Origin: Pseudomonas marginalis
GTDB lineage: Bacteria; Pseudomonadota; Gammaproteobacteria; Pseudomonadales; Pseudomonadaceae
NCBI RefSeq assembly: GCF_001645105.1
Contig: NZ_LKEG01000052.1
Coordinates: 444,970-508,969 of the forward strand
DNA: 64,000 nt
Reading direction: 5' to 3'
Shown here: in pieces, positions 19,548-27,940 of the stretch
How positions within the stretch are numbered: position 1 is the stretch's first letter
Layout of the letters: every line of letters begins with the position of its first letter
The notes under the pieces: model-generated
Seen by the model: the letters and a program-made list of their open reading frames with translations, nothing else
Databases searched by the model: none
Told to the model about the DNA's origin: nothing
Made by a program: the position numbers and the translations under genes

Positions 19548-19559
19548 GGTATCGCTCCC

Positions 19560-21179
19560 TTACGCTGCCGCCACTTCATGCGGCTCAAAACTGTCCGCTC
19601 GCGCCATCTGCCACATGCGCGAATAAAACTCGCCGTTCACCTCGCCCGTCAGCAACTCGCCCGGCTTGAGGAACACATGCAACTGCGAGAACAGCTTGAT
19701 CTCAGTCGCCGACATGCGCCGCACCAAGTGCTTGGCCGACAGCTGTGACGGATGATCCAGGCCGGCCGCCGCGAGCATTTCCGCCAGCGCCTTGAGCGTG
19801 TTGCGGTGGAAGTTGAACACCCGCTGGGCCTTATCCGGCACCACCAGGGCGCGCTGGCGCAGTGGGTCTTGGGTGGCCACGCCGGTGGGGCATTTATTGG
19901 TGTGACAGCTTTGCGACTGAATGCAGCCGATGGCAAACATGAAACCGCGCGCCGAGTTGGCCCAGTCGGCGCCGATGGCCAAGACGCTGGCGATATCGAA
20001 TGCACTGACGATTTTGCCACTGGCGCCGAGCTTGATCTTGTCGCGCAGGTTCAGGCCCACCAGGGTGTTGTGCACGAACAGCAGGCCCTCACGCAGCGGC
20101 ACGCCGATATGGTCGGTGAACTCCACGGGCGCGGCGCCGGTGCCGCCTTCCTTGCCGTCGACCACGATAAAATCCGGGAGGATACCGGTGTCGAGCATGG
20201 CCTTGGCGATGCCCATGAATTCCCACGGGTGGCCGAGGCAGAACTTGAAACCCACCGGTTTACCACCGGAGAGTTCACGCAGTTGGGCGATGAACTGCAT
20301 CAGTTCGATCGGCGTGGAAAATGCGCTGTGGCGCGACGGCGAGATGCAATCCTCGCCCATCATGATGCCGCGGGTGTCGGCAATTTCCCGGGTGACTTTG
20401 TGCTTGGGCAGGATCCCGCCATGGCCGGGCTTGGCGCCCTGGCTCATCTTGATTTCAATCATGCGCACTTGTGGGTTTTGTGCCTGCACGGCGAAGCGTT
20501 CCGGGTCGAAGCGGCCGTCGCTGGTGCGGCAGCCGAAGTAGCCGCTGCCCAGTTCCCAGGTCAGGTCGCCGCCGTGTTCGCGGTGGTAGGGGCTGATACT
20601 GCCTTCGCCGGTGTCGTGGGCAAAGTTACCCAGCTTGGCACCCTGATTGAGCGCGCGGATGGCGTTGGCGCTCAACGAGCCAAAACTCATCGCCGAGATG
20701 TTGAACACCGACGCCGAGTACGGTTGCGTGCACTGTGGGCCGCCGACCATCACGCGAAACGCGTTGGGGTCGCTCAGGGGCGCGGGACGCATGGAGTGGC
20801 CGATGAATTCGAAGCCCGACTGGTACACGTCGATCAGTGTGCCGAAGGGTTTGTCCGCCGTTTCGTTCTTGGCGCGCGAGTACACCAGCGAGCGCTGGGA
20901 ACGCGAGAAAGGCAGGGCATCGCTGTCGGACTCAAGCAGGTATTGGCGGATTTCCGGGCGAATGGCTTCCACCAGGTAACGGATATTGCCCAGGATCGGG
21001 TAATTGCGGCGCACGGCGTGGGGGCTTTGCAGCAGGTCGAAAATGCCGATCAGGCTCAACACGCCGGTGACCAGGGTGATGGGCCACAGCCATTCGTGGT
21101 GGATAAAAGGGAGGCTGGCGAGGGTGAAAATGACGCACACGGCAAAGAAGGCGTAACGGCTCAGTAACGACAGGCTCAT
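19560..21179 (-). CDS. FMN-binding glutamate synthase family protein, membrane-anchored
   Basis: The 539-residue protein has two hydrophobic N-terminal segments (about residues 8-50), then a glutamate-synthase alpha-subunit-like FMN barrel. Signatures are MSFGSLSANAIRALNQGA, GEGSISPYHREHGGDL, SQGAKPGHGG and a cysteine cluster, GCIQSQSCHTNKCPTG, fitting the 3Fe-4S site of GltB. It lacks the N-terminal glutaminase and C-terminal beta-helix of full GltB, so it is one of the stand-alone homologues of uncertain reaction. A role in amino acid or redox metabolism is inferred only. The start ATG 21179 has GAGGAA eight bases upstream. It is divergent from the L31 gene. Confidence 0.8.
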   Translation of the reverse strand: MSLSLLSRYAFFAVCVIFTLASLPFIHHEWLWPITLVTGVLSLIGIFDLLQSPHAVRRNYPILGNIRYLVEAIRPEIRQYLLESDSDALPFSRSQRSLVYSRAKNETADKPFGTLIDVYQSGFEFIGHSMRPAPLSDPNAFRVMVGGPQCTQPYSASVFNISAMSFGSLSANAIRALNQGAKLGNFAHDTGEGSISPYHREHGGDLTWELGSGYFGCRTSDGRFDPERFAVQAQNPQVRMIEIKMSQGAKPGHGGILPKHKVTREIADTRGIMMGEDCISPSRHSAFSTPIELMQFIAQLRELSGGKPVGFKFCLGHPWEFMGIAKAMLDTGILPDFIVVDGKEGGTGAAPVEFTDHIGVPLREGLLFVHNTLVGLNLRDKIKLGASGKIVSAFDIASVLAIGADWANSARGFMFAIGCIQSQSCHTNKCPTGVATQDPLRQRALVVPDKAQRVFNFHRNTLKALAEMLAAAGLDHPSQLSAKHLVRRMSATEIKLFSQLHVFLKPGELLTGEVNGEFYSRMWQMARADSFEPHEVAAA

Positions 21180-21317
21180 ACGGTTTTTTCCTCAGGTTCA
21201 ACGCTACAGGTCGATCCGCCATTCTGCGCCTGTAGGGAAAGCCGGGACAACCGATAAGGGCATTGAACTGGGGCTTGCCCTTATTGCAATCGGTTCTCGT
21301 TTGGGTGCATTATTTGC

Positions 21318-21330
21318 GTTACTGTATAAC
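21318..21330 (+). promoter_or_regulatory. Zur box upstream of the zinc-independent L31 gene
   Basis: GTTACTGTATAAC matches the Zur core palindrome GTTATAATATAAC at 10 of 13 positions and lies 33 bases before the L31 start codon. Zur with zinc would repress the gene, and zinc starvation would release it. This is the usual regulation of cysteine-less L31 paralogues. Confidence 0.65.
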
Positions 21331-21363
21331 ACATCGAATCCACCCAGACGCCCAGGAGGCCTT

Positions 21364-21636
21364 ATGAAAGCTGGTATCCATCCCGACTACCGTACCGTGT
21401 TGTTCCACGACACCGCCGCCGACGTGTTCTTCCTGATCGGCTCCACCGCCGACAGCGACCGCACCCATGTACACAGCGACGGCAACACCTACCCGTACAT
21501 CCCGCTGGACGTCTCCAGCGCCTCGCACCCGATCTACACCGGCCAGCAGCGCAAGACTCAGGTTGAAGGCCGGATTGCCGGTTTCAACAAGCGGTTTGCA
21601 TCGTTTGGCTCCGGCGCGAAGAAAGCCGAAGCCTGA
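21364..21636 (+). CDS. rpmE2: Ribosomal protein L31 type B, zinc-independent
   Basis: The 90-residue protein begins MKAGIHPDYRTVLFHDT and contains SHPIYTGQQRKTQVEGRI, the type B L31 signature. It has no cysteine, so it lacks the zinc-binding site of the housekeeping L31. Under zinc shortage such paralogues replace the zinc-containing form in the 50S subunit and free zinc for other use. The start at 21364 has a perfect AGGAGG at 21354-21359; the frame stays open upstream but that part is not L31. The Zur box just upstream fits this role. Confidence 0.92.
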   Translation: MKAGIHPDYRTVLFHDTAADVFFLIGSTADSDRTHVHSDGNTYPYIPLDVSSASHPIYTGQQRKTQVEGRIAGFNKRFASFGSGAKKAEA

Positions 21637-21656
21637 ACCTGATTCGGCGGCGTGCC

Positions 21657-23036
21657 CTACGCCGCCGTTTGCCGTATCGGCAACACCACCCGAAAGGTCG
21701 TTCCCTTGCCTACCTCGCTGCTGACGGAGATGTTGCCATGGTGTTTCTTGATGATGCCGTAGGAGAGTGACAACCCCAGCCCGGTGCCTTCGCCCACCGG
21801 CTTGGTGGTAAAGAACGGGTCGAAGATCTTCTGCACGGTTTCGGGTGTAATCCCACAGCCGTTGTCCGCCACTTCCAGCCAGATATTCTCGCCGTCCACA
21901 CCGTTGCTGATGGTAATGGTGCCGCGTTCCGGCCCCATGGCTTGTGCGGCGTTGATCACCAGGTTCATCACCACCTGGTTCAGCTGCGAGGCCAGGCATT
22001 CGATTTCCGGCAGTGGGTTGTAGTGTTTGACCACATCGGCCTTGTACTTGAGTTCACTGGCGACGATGTTCAGCGTCGAATCGATGCCCTGTTGCAGGTT
22101 GGCAAATTGCCAGGTCTGGTCGTTGTCGACACGGGAGAAGTTCTTCAGGTCCTTGACGATCTGCACCACGCGGCCGATGCCTTCCTTGGACTCCCGGATC
22201 AGAATCGGAATGTCCTCCTTGAGAAAATCCAGCTCCAGGCCGGTTCGCAGGGCTTTGAGTTGATCGCGCTGTTCTTGCGGGGCAATCAGTTCTTCGGCGC
22301 TTTGATAGGCATCGAGCATCTGTTGCAGCTGGTTGAAGTAGCTGTCCAGGGTGCTGAGGTTGGATGAGATAAAACCCACCGGGTTGTTTATTTCATGGGC
22401 CACACCCGCCGCGAGTTGGCCAAGCGAGGCGAGTTTTTCCGACTGCACCAGTTGGCTTTCCAGGTGCTTGCGCTCGTCGATTTCCAGTTGCAGCGCCTGG
22501 GTGCGTTGTTCCACCAACTGCTCCAGGTGAGTGGTTTGCAGCGTGGCGCGACGGGCCATGTCCCATTTATTGGCCAGGGTATTGGCCATTTGCTGGACTT
22601 CAATGTTATCGAACGGTTTTTTCAGGATCAGCAAGCGATCATGCCCGTGCAGGCGGTCCAGCAGGTCTTCCCAGGCATAGTCCGAGTAGGCGGTGCACAC
22701 CACCACCTGCAGGTCGGGGGCGATTTTCCAGAGTTCTTCTATGGTCTTCGCACCGTCCCAGCCCTGGGGCATACGCATGTCGACGAACGCCAGGGCATAG
22801 GGCTGCTGCTGTGCCATCGCAGAGATGAGCAATTGCAGGCCTTCTTCTCCGCCGTAGGCTGAGTGCAGCTCGAAGCCCGGGGCCTTGGCTTTGACCGTAG
22901 CGCCAAACAGTGCTGACTCCATCTCATCCAGCACTTGGTTGGAATCAACCACAGGCATCAGGATCTTGCGGAAGTCGTCGTGAATCGACGGCGTGTCATC
23001 AATCAACAGGATGCGTCGGTTTGGGGGCTTGTTCAT
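21657..23036 (-). CDS. Hybrid response regulator / histidine kinase (REC-HisKA-HATPase)
   Basis: This soluble 459-residue protein has an N-terminal receiver domain (LIDDTPSIHDDF, predicted phospho-acceptor Asp86 in FVDMRMP) and a coiled coil at about 165-205. The kinase core has His214 in GVAHEINNPVGF, and ATP-binding motifs EVADNGCGI and TGLGLSLSYGI. It should receive phosphate on its receiver and signal through its own kinase core, a relay step rather than a DNA-binding output. Its ATG overlaps the stop of the upstream kinase gene by four bases, so the two are translationally coupled and probably partners. The receiver closely resembles that of the REC-GGDEF-EAL protein at 25848, down to the spacing of DMRMP and GWDG. 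Confidence 0.85.
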   Translation of the reverse strand: MNKPPNRRILLIDDTPSIHDDFRKILMPVVDSNQVLDEMESALFGATVKAKAPGFELHSAYGGEEGLQLLISAMAQQQPYALAFVDMRMPQGWDGAKTIEELWKIAPDLQVVVCTAYSDYAWEDLLDRLHGHDRLLILKKPFDNIEVQQMANTLANKWDMARRATLQTTHLEQLVEQRTQALQLEIDERKHLESQLVQSEKLASLGQLAAGVAHEINNPVGFISSNLSTLDSYFNQLQQMLDAYQSAEELIAPQEQRDQLKALRTGLELDFLKEDIPILIRESKEGIGRVVQIVKDLKNFSRVDNDQTWQFANLQQGIDSTLNIVASELKYKADVVKHYNPLPEIECLASQLNQVVMNLVINAAQAMGPERGTITISNGVDGENIWLEVADNGCGITPETVQKIFDPFFTTKPVGEGTGLGLSLSYGIIKKHHGNISVSSEVGKGTTFRVVLPIRQTAA

Positions 23037-24847
23037 GCGGGACTTCCGGCAAGGGTCAGAGGAATGCTCAAGGTAAATACCGCGCCCCGGCCCGGCCCGT
23101 CGCTGTGGGCGGTGAGCTGGCCATTCATCTCCACAGCGGCCAGGGCGCAGCTGTGCAGGCCAAAGCCGTGGCCTTCCTTGCGGGTGGTAAAACCGTGGGT
23201 AAAGATGCGGGTCATGTTTTCGGCCGGTATGCCTTCGCCATCGTCCTTCACGCTGATCTGCAGGGTATCGTCATCCCTCTGCTCGACCCTGAGGGTCATC
23301 TGCCGTGGCCGGTCGCTGAGGTTGGACATGGCATATTTGGCATTGCTGATCAGGTTGACCATGATCAACAGCAACCGGTGTTTGTCTGCCAGGATTTCCG
23401 GCACCTGGGCGTAATGCTTGACCACCGTCACATTGTGGCGGCTCAGCGCACCGGCATTCATCCGCAAGGCATCTTCCATCAATACGCTGATATGCACCGG
23501 TTCCAGCAGCGTTGACGCCCCGGCATAGGACTGCTGGGTGGAGACGATGTCCTTGATGTGGTCGACGCTTTTGCTCAGTTGCGCCAGTTCGTCGGTCATG
23601 CCTTGCTGTTCGACGGCAATCGCCTCCACCAGTTGGTTCAGGTAGCCGGGCAGCAACTTACCCTTTTCATCCTGAGTCAGGAATGTACCCAGGTCCCCCT
23701 GGTGTTCGTTGATCAACTGCATGGCCTTGCCCAGGCCCTGGGCCTTGCTGCTGCGTAATTTGCGCGCAACCATGTCGGCGGAAATGTTCACGCTGTTAAG
23801 CACGTTGCCGACGTTGTGCAGCACGTTGGTAGCAATCTCCGCCATGCCGGCCTGACGGGCGCTGTCGAGTAACTCACTCTGGGCATCCTTGAGCTGCTGC
23901 GTGCGCCGCTCCACGCGTTGCTCCAGGGTTTCATTGGCGGCCTGCAAGGCCCGATTGACGCGGTTGATCTCGGCAAAGCTGCGCAACAGGCGCACGGCCA
24001 GGTACAGCAGCAAAACCACCAGCAGGGTGGCGAACACCAGCAGGTAACGGTGGTACTTCTGGTCGACGAGGTCGGCCGTCTGTTGATCCTGGTTGAGGTA
24101 ATGGGTCAGCTCATCCAGGCGGTCGGCCACGGGAATGGCTGCAATCCGTTCGAGCAAATTATTGACCAGCGGTTGTTCGCGCAAAATCAGCTCGATGTGT
24201 TTGCTCAGGATCTCAACCGGTGCCTGGAACTCGGTTGGCAACTGTTCCTTGTTCACCGCCAGCTTGCCCAGGCCCACCAGGATATCGGCGGCACGCTCGT
24301 CGCTGGTGACCTGGGCGAACTCCAGGCTGCTGAGCAACAGGTCGTAGGTGTCGGTGGCGACGCTTTGCAATTGCCGCCTGCCGTCCTCGTCATAGCGGCT
24401 GAACTGGGCCTGGATATCGTCTTCAGCGGTCGGCAAGAAGGCCAGGGAGTTGCGCAGCACCGCGTTGTGGGATTTGAACTGATCCACCAACCGGGCTTTT
24501 TCCTGGATCGCCGCCTGGTAACCCTCCAGGGTGGCTTGCCAGTGGGACAGGTCTTCCGGGGCGTGATAGGTGGGGTGACTCTGCAGATCTGCCCACAGCC
24601 GCGTCATTTCCCGCAGGGGGGTAACCAGAGGGTCATAGTTGTGCGTGACGGCGATCCTGGCCTTGAGCACCTCGCTGTCCCATTGGGCATTGAGTTGCTG
24701 CAGTTGGCGAATCAGGTCGCGGGATTGGGTGTAAGTGGCCGTCTGATCGCGGGACGACTTCACGTACAGAAACACCAGGGTCGAGGCCAGCAGCAGCGTC
24801 ATCAGGCTGAGCAGAAACTGGCTGGTACGGCGGCGGGAAAGGGTCAT
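23033..24847 (-). CDS. Membrane sensor histidine kinase with helical periplasmic domain (DAHL-like)
   Basis: The 604-residue kinase has membrane helices at about residues 11-30 and 265-285. They flank an all-helical periplasmic domain of about 230 residues (QLQQLNAQWDSEVLKAR), resembling the DAHL type. A coiled coil follows, then a phosphorylation helix with His344 in NVLHNVGNVLNS, and an HATPase domain (LISNAKYAMS, DDGEGIP, GFGLHSCAL). The LHNVGN phospho-site variant is shared by a subset of pseudomonad kinases. Its ligand is unknown; the adjacent di-haem protein suggests a redox link, which is inference. It is the third gene of a four-gene minus-strand operon. Confidence 0.8.
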   Translation of the reverse strand: MTLSRRRTSQFLLSLMTLLLASTLVFLYVKSSRDQTATYTQSRDLIRQLQQLNAQWDSEVLKARIAVTHNYDPLVTPLREMTRLWADLQSHPTYHAPEDLSHWQATLEGYQAAIQEKARLVDQFKSHNAVLRNSLAFLPTAEDDIQAQFSRYDEDGRRQLQSVATDTYDLLLSSLEFAQVTSDERAADILVGLGKLAVNKEQLPTEFQAPVEILSKHIELILREQPLVNNLLERIAAIPVADRLDELTHYLNQDQQTADLVDQKYHRYLLVFATLLVVLLLYLAVRLLRSFAEINRVNRALQAANETLEQRVERRTQQLKDAQSELLDSARQAGMAEIATNVLHNVGNVLNSVNISADMVARKLRSSKAQGLGKAMQLINEHQGDLGTFLTQDEKGKLLPGYLNQLVEAIAVEQQGMTDELAQLSKSVDHIKDIVSTQQSYAGASTLLEPVHISVLMEDALRMNAGALSRHNVTVVKHYAQVPEILADKHRLLLIMVNLISNAKYAMSNLSDRPRQMTLRVEQRDDDTLQISVKDDGEGIPAENMTRIFTHGFTTRKEGHGFGLHSCALAAVEMNGQLTAHSDGPGRGAVFTLSIPLTLAGSPA

Positions 24848-24857
24848 GAGAGTTGGC

Positions 24858-25826
24858 TCATAGCGGCTTGCCTGCCCATTCGCCGGTCAGGGTCTTGAGA
24901 AACTGCACGATCAGCGCCTTGTCTTCGGCGGAGGGCGTGCGGCCCAGTTGGTAGATGAACATCACATCCACCGCGTCTTCCAGTGTTTTGGCCGACGCGT
25001 CGTGAAAATACGGCGCGGTGACCGCCACGTTGCGCAGGCTGGGCACTTTGAACACATGGCGATCTTCCTCGTCCTGGGTCAGCAGGTAGCGCCCCAGGTC
25101 CGATTCGACCGGGTTGCCGCGCGCCTTGAAGTAGTCCCCCATCACGCCGAACTTCTGGAACATATTGCCGCCGATATTGATGCCCTGGTGGCAGGCGATA
25201 CAGCCGTAATCCTTGAAGCGCTGGTAGCCGTACTTTTCCTGGATCGTGAGGATATCGGTATTGCCCAACAGGTACTGGTCGAACCGCGAGTTGGGGGTCA
25301 GCAGCGTTCGCTCATAAGTGGCCAGCGCATTTTGCACGTTGGCGGCAGTGACGCCGTCGGGGTACGACTGGCTGAAGGCGGCCTGGTAGGCGGGCAGGGC
25401 GGACAGGTTCTGCACCACGGTTTTCCAGTCGCTGCCCATCTCCACCGGGCTGATGACCACTTGTTCGATCTGCGCTTCCAGCGTGTCCACCCGGCCGTTC
25501 CAGAACTGTTTGAAATTCTGGCTGGCGTTAAACACCGTGGGCGTGTTGATCTCCACCGGGTGGCCATCGAAGCCAATGGAGAACGGTTTGTCATCGGCAC
25601 CGCCGCTGTCCAGTCGATGGCAACTGGCGCAGGACAAGGTGTTATTGGCCGACAGCCGCGGCTCGTTGAACAGCTGGCGGCCCAGTTCGACTTTGGCCGG
25701 GTCCAGGGCCGGCGCCGCCGGCAACGGCTTGAGGGGCTCGTCCAACGGGGCGGCCACCAAGGGCGATGCCGTGACCAGCCAACACGTGAACATCAGGCCA
25801 ATTCGAGTAGTTGAGACTGCGCTCAA
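24858..25826 (-). CDS. Di-haem cytochrome c peroxidase / MauG family protein
   Basis: The 322-residue exported protein has a signal peptide ending near residue 26 (SPLVAA). Two haem c motifs are present, CASCH (Cys66, Cys69, His70) and CIACH (Cys209, Cys212, His213). Conserved segments include LGRQLFNEPRLSANNTLSC, FWNGRVDTLEAQ and KVPSLRNVAVTAPYFHD. Family members reduce hydrogen peroxide or oxidise protein side chains in the periplasm. The start is TTG 25826 with AAGGAG seven bases upstream. It lies between regulator genes with gaps of 10 and 21 bases, so it probably works with the sensor kinase pair rather than with a respiratory cluster. Confidence 0.85.
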   Translation of the reverse strand: MSAVSTTRIGLMFTCWLVTASPLVAAPLDEPLKPLPAAPALDPAKVELGRQLFNEPRLSANNTLSCASCHRLDSGGADDKPFSIGFDGHPVEINTPTVFNASQNFKQFWNGRVDTLEAQIEQVVISPVEMGSDWKTVVQNLSALPAYQAAFSQSYPDGVTAANVQNALATYERTLLTPNSRFDQYLLGNTDILTIQEKYGYQRFKDYGCIACHQGINIGGNMFQKFGVMGDYFKARGNPVESDLGRYLLTQDEEDRHVFKVPSLRNVAVTAPYFHDASAKTLEDAVDVMFIYQLGRTPSAEDKALIVQFLKTLTGEWAGKPL

Positions 25827-25847
25827 ACGAGCACTCCTTGTGTTCGG

Positions 25848-27722
25848 CTATTGATCGGGCATCAGGGGCGCGGAGCCCACTTGCAGCAACTGGGCGAAAT
25901 CCTTTGAAGGTACAGCCTTACTGAACAGATGGCCTTGGCCTTCTTCACATTGCTGGGTTTGCAGGAACTTCAGCTGTTCCAGCGTCTCCACCCCTTCGGC
26001 GATAATGCTCAACCGCAGGCTCTTGCCCATGCCGATGATAGCGCTGATCAACTGTTCGTCCTGGTTATTCACATTCAGGCCTTGCACAAAAGACTGATCG
26101 ATTTTCAGCACGTCAATGGGGAAGCGTCGCAGGTAGCTGAGGCTGGAGTAACCGGTGCCGAAATCATCCAGGGCCAGGCGTACGCCTATGGCTTTGATCT
26201 TGTTCAGCATTTCAACGGTGTCGTCGACATTTTGCATCAACACGCTTTCGGTGATCTCCAACTCCAGTCGGTCGGGCGGCAGGCCGCTTTGCTTCAGGAT
26301 CGCGGCCAGGTTGTCGACAAAATCCCGCTGGCGGAAGTCAATCGCCGAGATATTCACCGAGATGCACAGCGAGGGCAGGCCCATCACGCGCCACGCCTGT
26401 GCCTGCTGGCAGGCTTCGCGCAGTACCCATTGGGTCAGGCGCACGATCAGGCCACTGTCCTCAGCCACGGGAATGAAATCCACGGGGCTGACCCACCCTG
26501 AGCGGGGTTGAAACCAACGTATCAGTGCTTCCGCCCCCACGATCTGCCCGGATTTCAAGTTCAGCTTCGGTTGGTAGTGCAGCACAAACTCATCGCGCTC
26601 CAAGGCCTGGCGGATCGCACTTTCCAGGTTTTGCTGATGCTGGGCGCGCAGGTTCATGGCGTCGGTATAAAAGCTGAAACTGTCGGGGCCGCGCTCTTTA
26701 CTGGTGTGCATGGCCGTTTCAGCATGTTTGATCAACTCCACCGCGGTGCCGCTGTCATTGGGGTAAATGCTGATGCCCAGGCTGGCCGTGATGCTCAGGT
26801 CATGCCCCGCGACGTGGCGAGTCGCGCTGATGACCTTGAGGAGTTTCTGGGCAACGCCCTGGGTCTGCTGGGGGTGCAGGATATCGTTGAGCACGATCAC
26901 GAACGTGTCGGAGCCGTAGCGGAACACTGAGTCCGACTCACGCACCGCCGCCACCAGGCTTTGGCTGACCTGCTGCAGCACCTCGTCGCCTACCGGATAG
27001 CCCAGGGCATTGTTGATGCGCTTGAAACGGTCCAGCCCGATGAACATGACCGCCAGTTGGGTGTCATGCCGACGGCCCAAGGCCATGGCCTGGGTCAGCC
27101 GGTCGCCCAGCAGCGTACTGTTGGGCAATTCGGTCAGCGCGTCGTATTGCAGCAAGTGCGAGACTTTCAGCAGTTCCTGCACACGCTCTTCCACGGTGCG
27201 CTCCAGGCTGCTCACTTTGAGCGCGACGTCCTGGGCCAGCTGCCACTTCCACGTCAAGGCGCTGGCCATCTGGCGGATTTCCAGGTTGTCGAAGGGCTTT
27301 TTGAGGATCAGCAACTGGTCGTTGTATTTCAATCGCGCTTCGATGGCCTCGAAGGAATAGTCGGAATACGCCGTGCACAGGGCAATCTGCAGGTTGGGGT
27401 CGGCATTCCAGAGGGCTTCGATGGTTTGCAAACCATCCCAACCCGGCGGCATGCGCATGTCGAGGAACGCCATGGCATAGGGAGCGCCGGCGGCGAGTGC
27501 CTTGTGGACCAGGGCCAGGGCTTCCTCACCCTGGTAGGCGGAGTCCAGCTCAAACACCTGGCGCACTTTGGTCGGGGTGCCGAACAGCGTGTGCTCAAGG
27601 GTGTCCAGCGAGGGCTGGGCGTCTGCGTCGGCACAGAGGATCTTGCGAAAGTCCTGGTGGATGGAGGCGGTGTCATCGACGATCAGAATACGACGGTTGG
27701 CCCTGACTGAATCCGGGGTCAT
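25848..27722 (-). CDS. Response regulator with degenerate GGDEF and intact EAL (c-di-GMP phosphodiesterase)
   Basis: From ATG 27722 the protein has 624 residues; a GTG at 27731 is an alternative start. Domains in order: receiver (RRILIVDDTASIH, acceptor Asp about 88 in LDMRMP), short coiled coil, GGDEF-like domain and EAL domain. The GGDEF signature is replaced by YGSDTF, so cyclase activity is unlikely. The EAL domain keeps GAEALIRW near residue 398 and DDFGTGYSSL, so it probably hydrolyses cyclic di-GMP. It should be switched by phosphorylation from the nearby kinases. It is the promoter-proximal gene of the four-gene operon and is divergent from the REC-HD protein. No strong ribosome site is visible. 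Confidence 0.85.
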   Translation of the reverse strand: MTPDSVRANRRILIVDDTASIHQDFRKILCADADAQPSLDTLEHTLFGTPTKVRQVFELDSAYQGEEALALVHKALAAGAPYAMAFLDMRMPPGWDGLQTIEALWNADPNLQIALCTAYSDYSFEAIEARLKYNDQLLILKKPFDNLEIRQMASALTWKWQLAQDVALKVSSLERTVEERVQELLKVSHLLQYDALTELPNSTLLGDRLTQAMALGRRHDTQLAVMFIGLDRFKRINNALGYPVGDEVLQQVSQSLVAAVRESDSVFRYGSDTFVIVLNDILHPQQTQGVAQKLLKVISATRHVAGHDLSITASLGISIYPNDSGTAVELIKHAETAMHTSKERGPDSFSFYTDAMNLRAQHQQNLESAIRQALERDEFVLHYQPKLNLKSGQIVGAEALIRWFQPRSGWVSPVDFIPVAEDSGLIVRLTQWVLREACQQAQAWRVMGLPSLCISVNISAIDFRQRDFVDNLAAILKQSGLPPDRLELEITESVLMQNVDDTVEMLNKIKAIGVRLALDDFGTGYSSLSYLRRFPIDVLKIDQSFVQGLNVNNQDEQLISAIIGMGKSLRLSIIAEGVETLEQLKFLQTQQCEEGQGHLFSKAVPSKDFAQLLQVGSAPLMPDQ

Positions 27723-27940
27723 ACGGCGCACGGCGACTGCAAAAGGTGCGACTGCATAATGACTTCTTCCCTGGTTGCACGTCTGAGCGGGGTGCCAGCG
27801 GCTATGAGAGCATAGTCGAGCTCCCTTGATATCGACGGCCAGTTGGCGTCAAATCAACCCCACGCCTTAAGCGAGGGAAGACGGCTTGGGACAAGGGCTC
27901 AATGTAGCTCAATTCTGTTTAACTTGAAGGCGCAGTCGGC

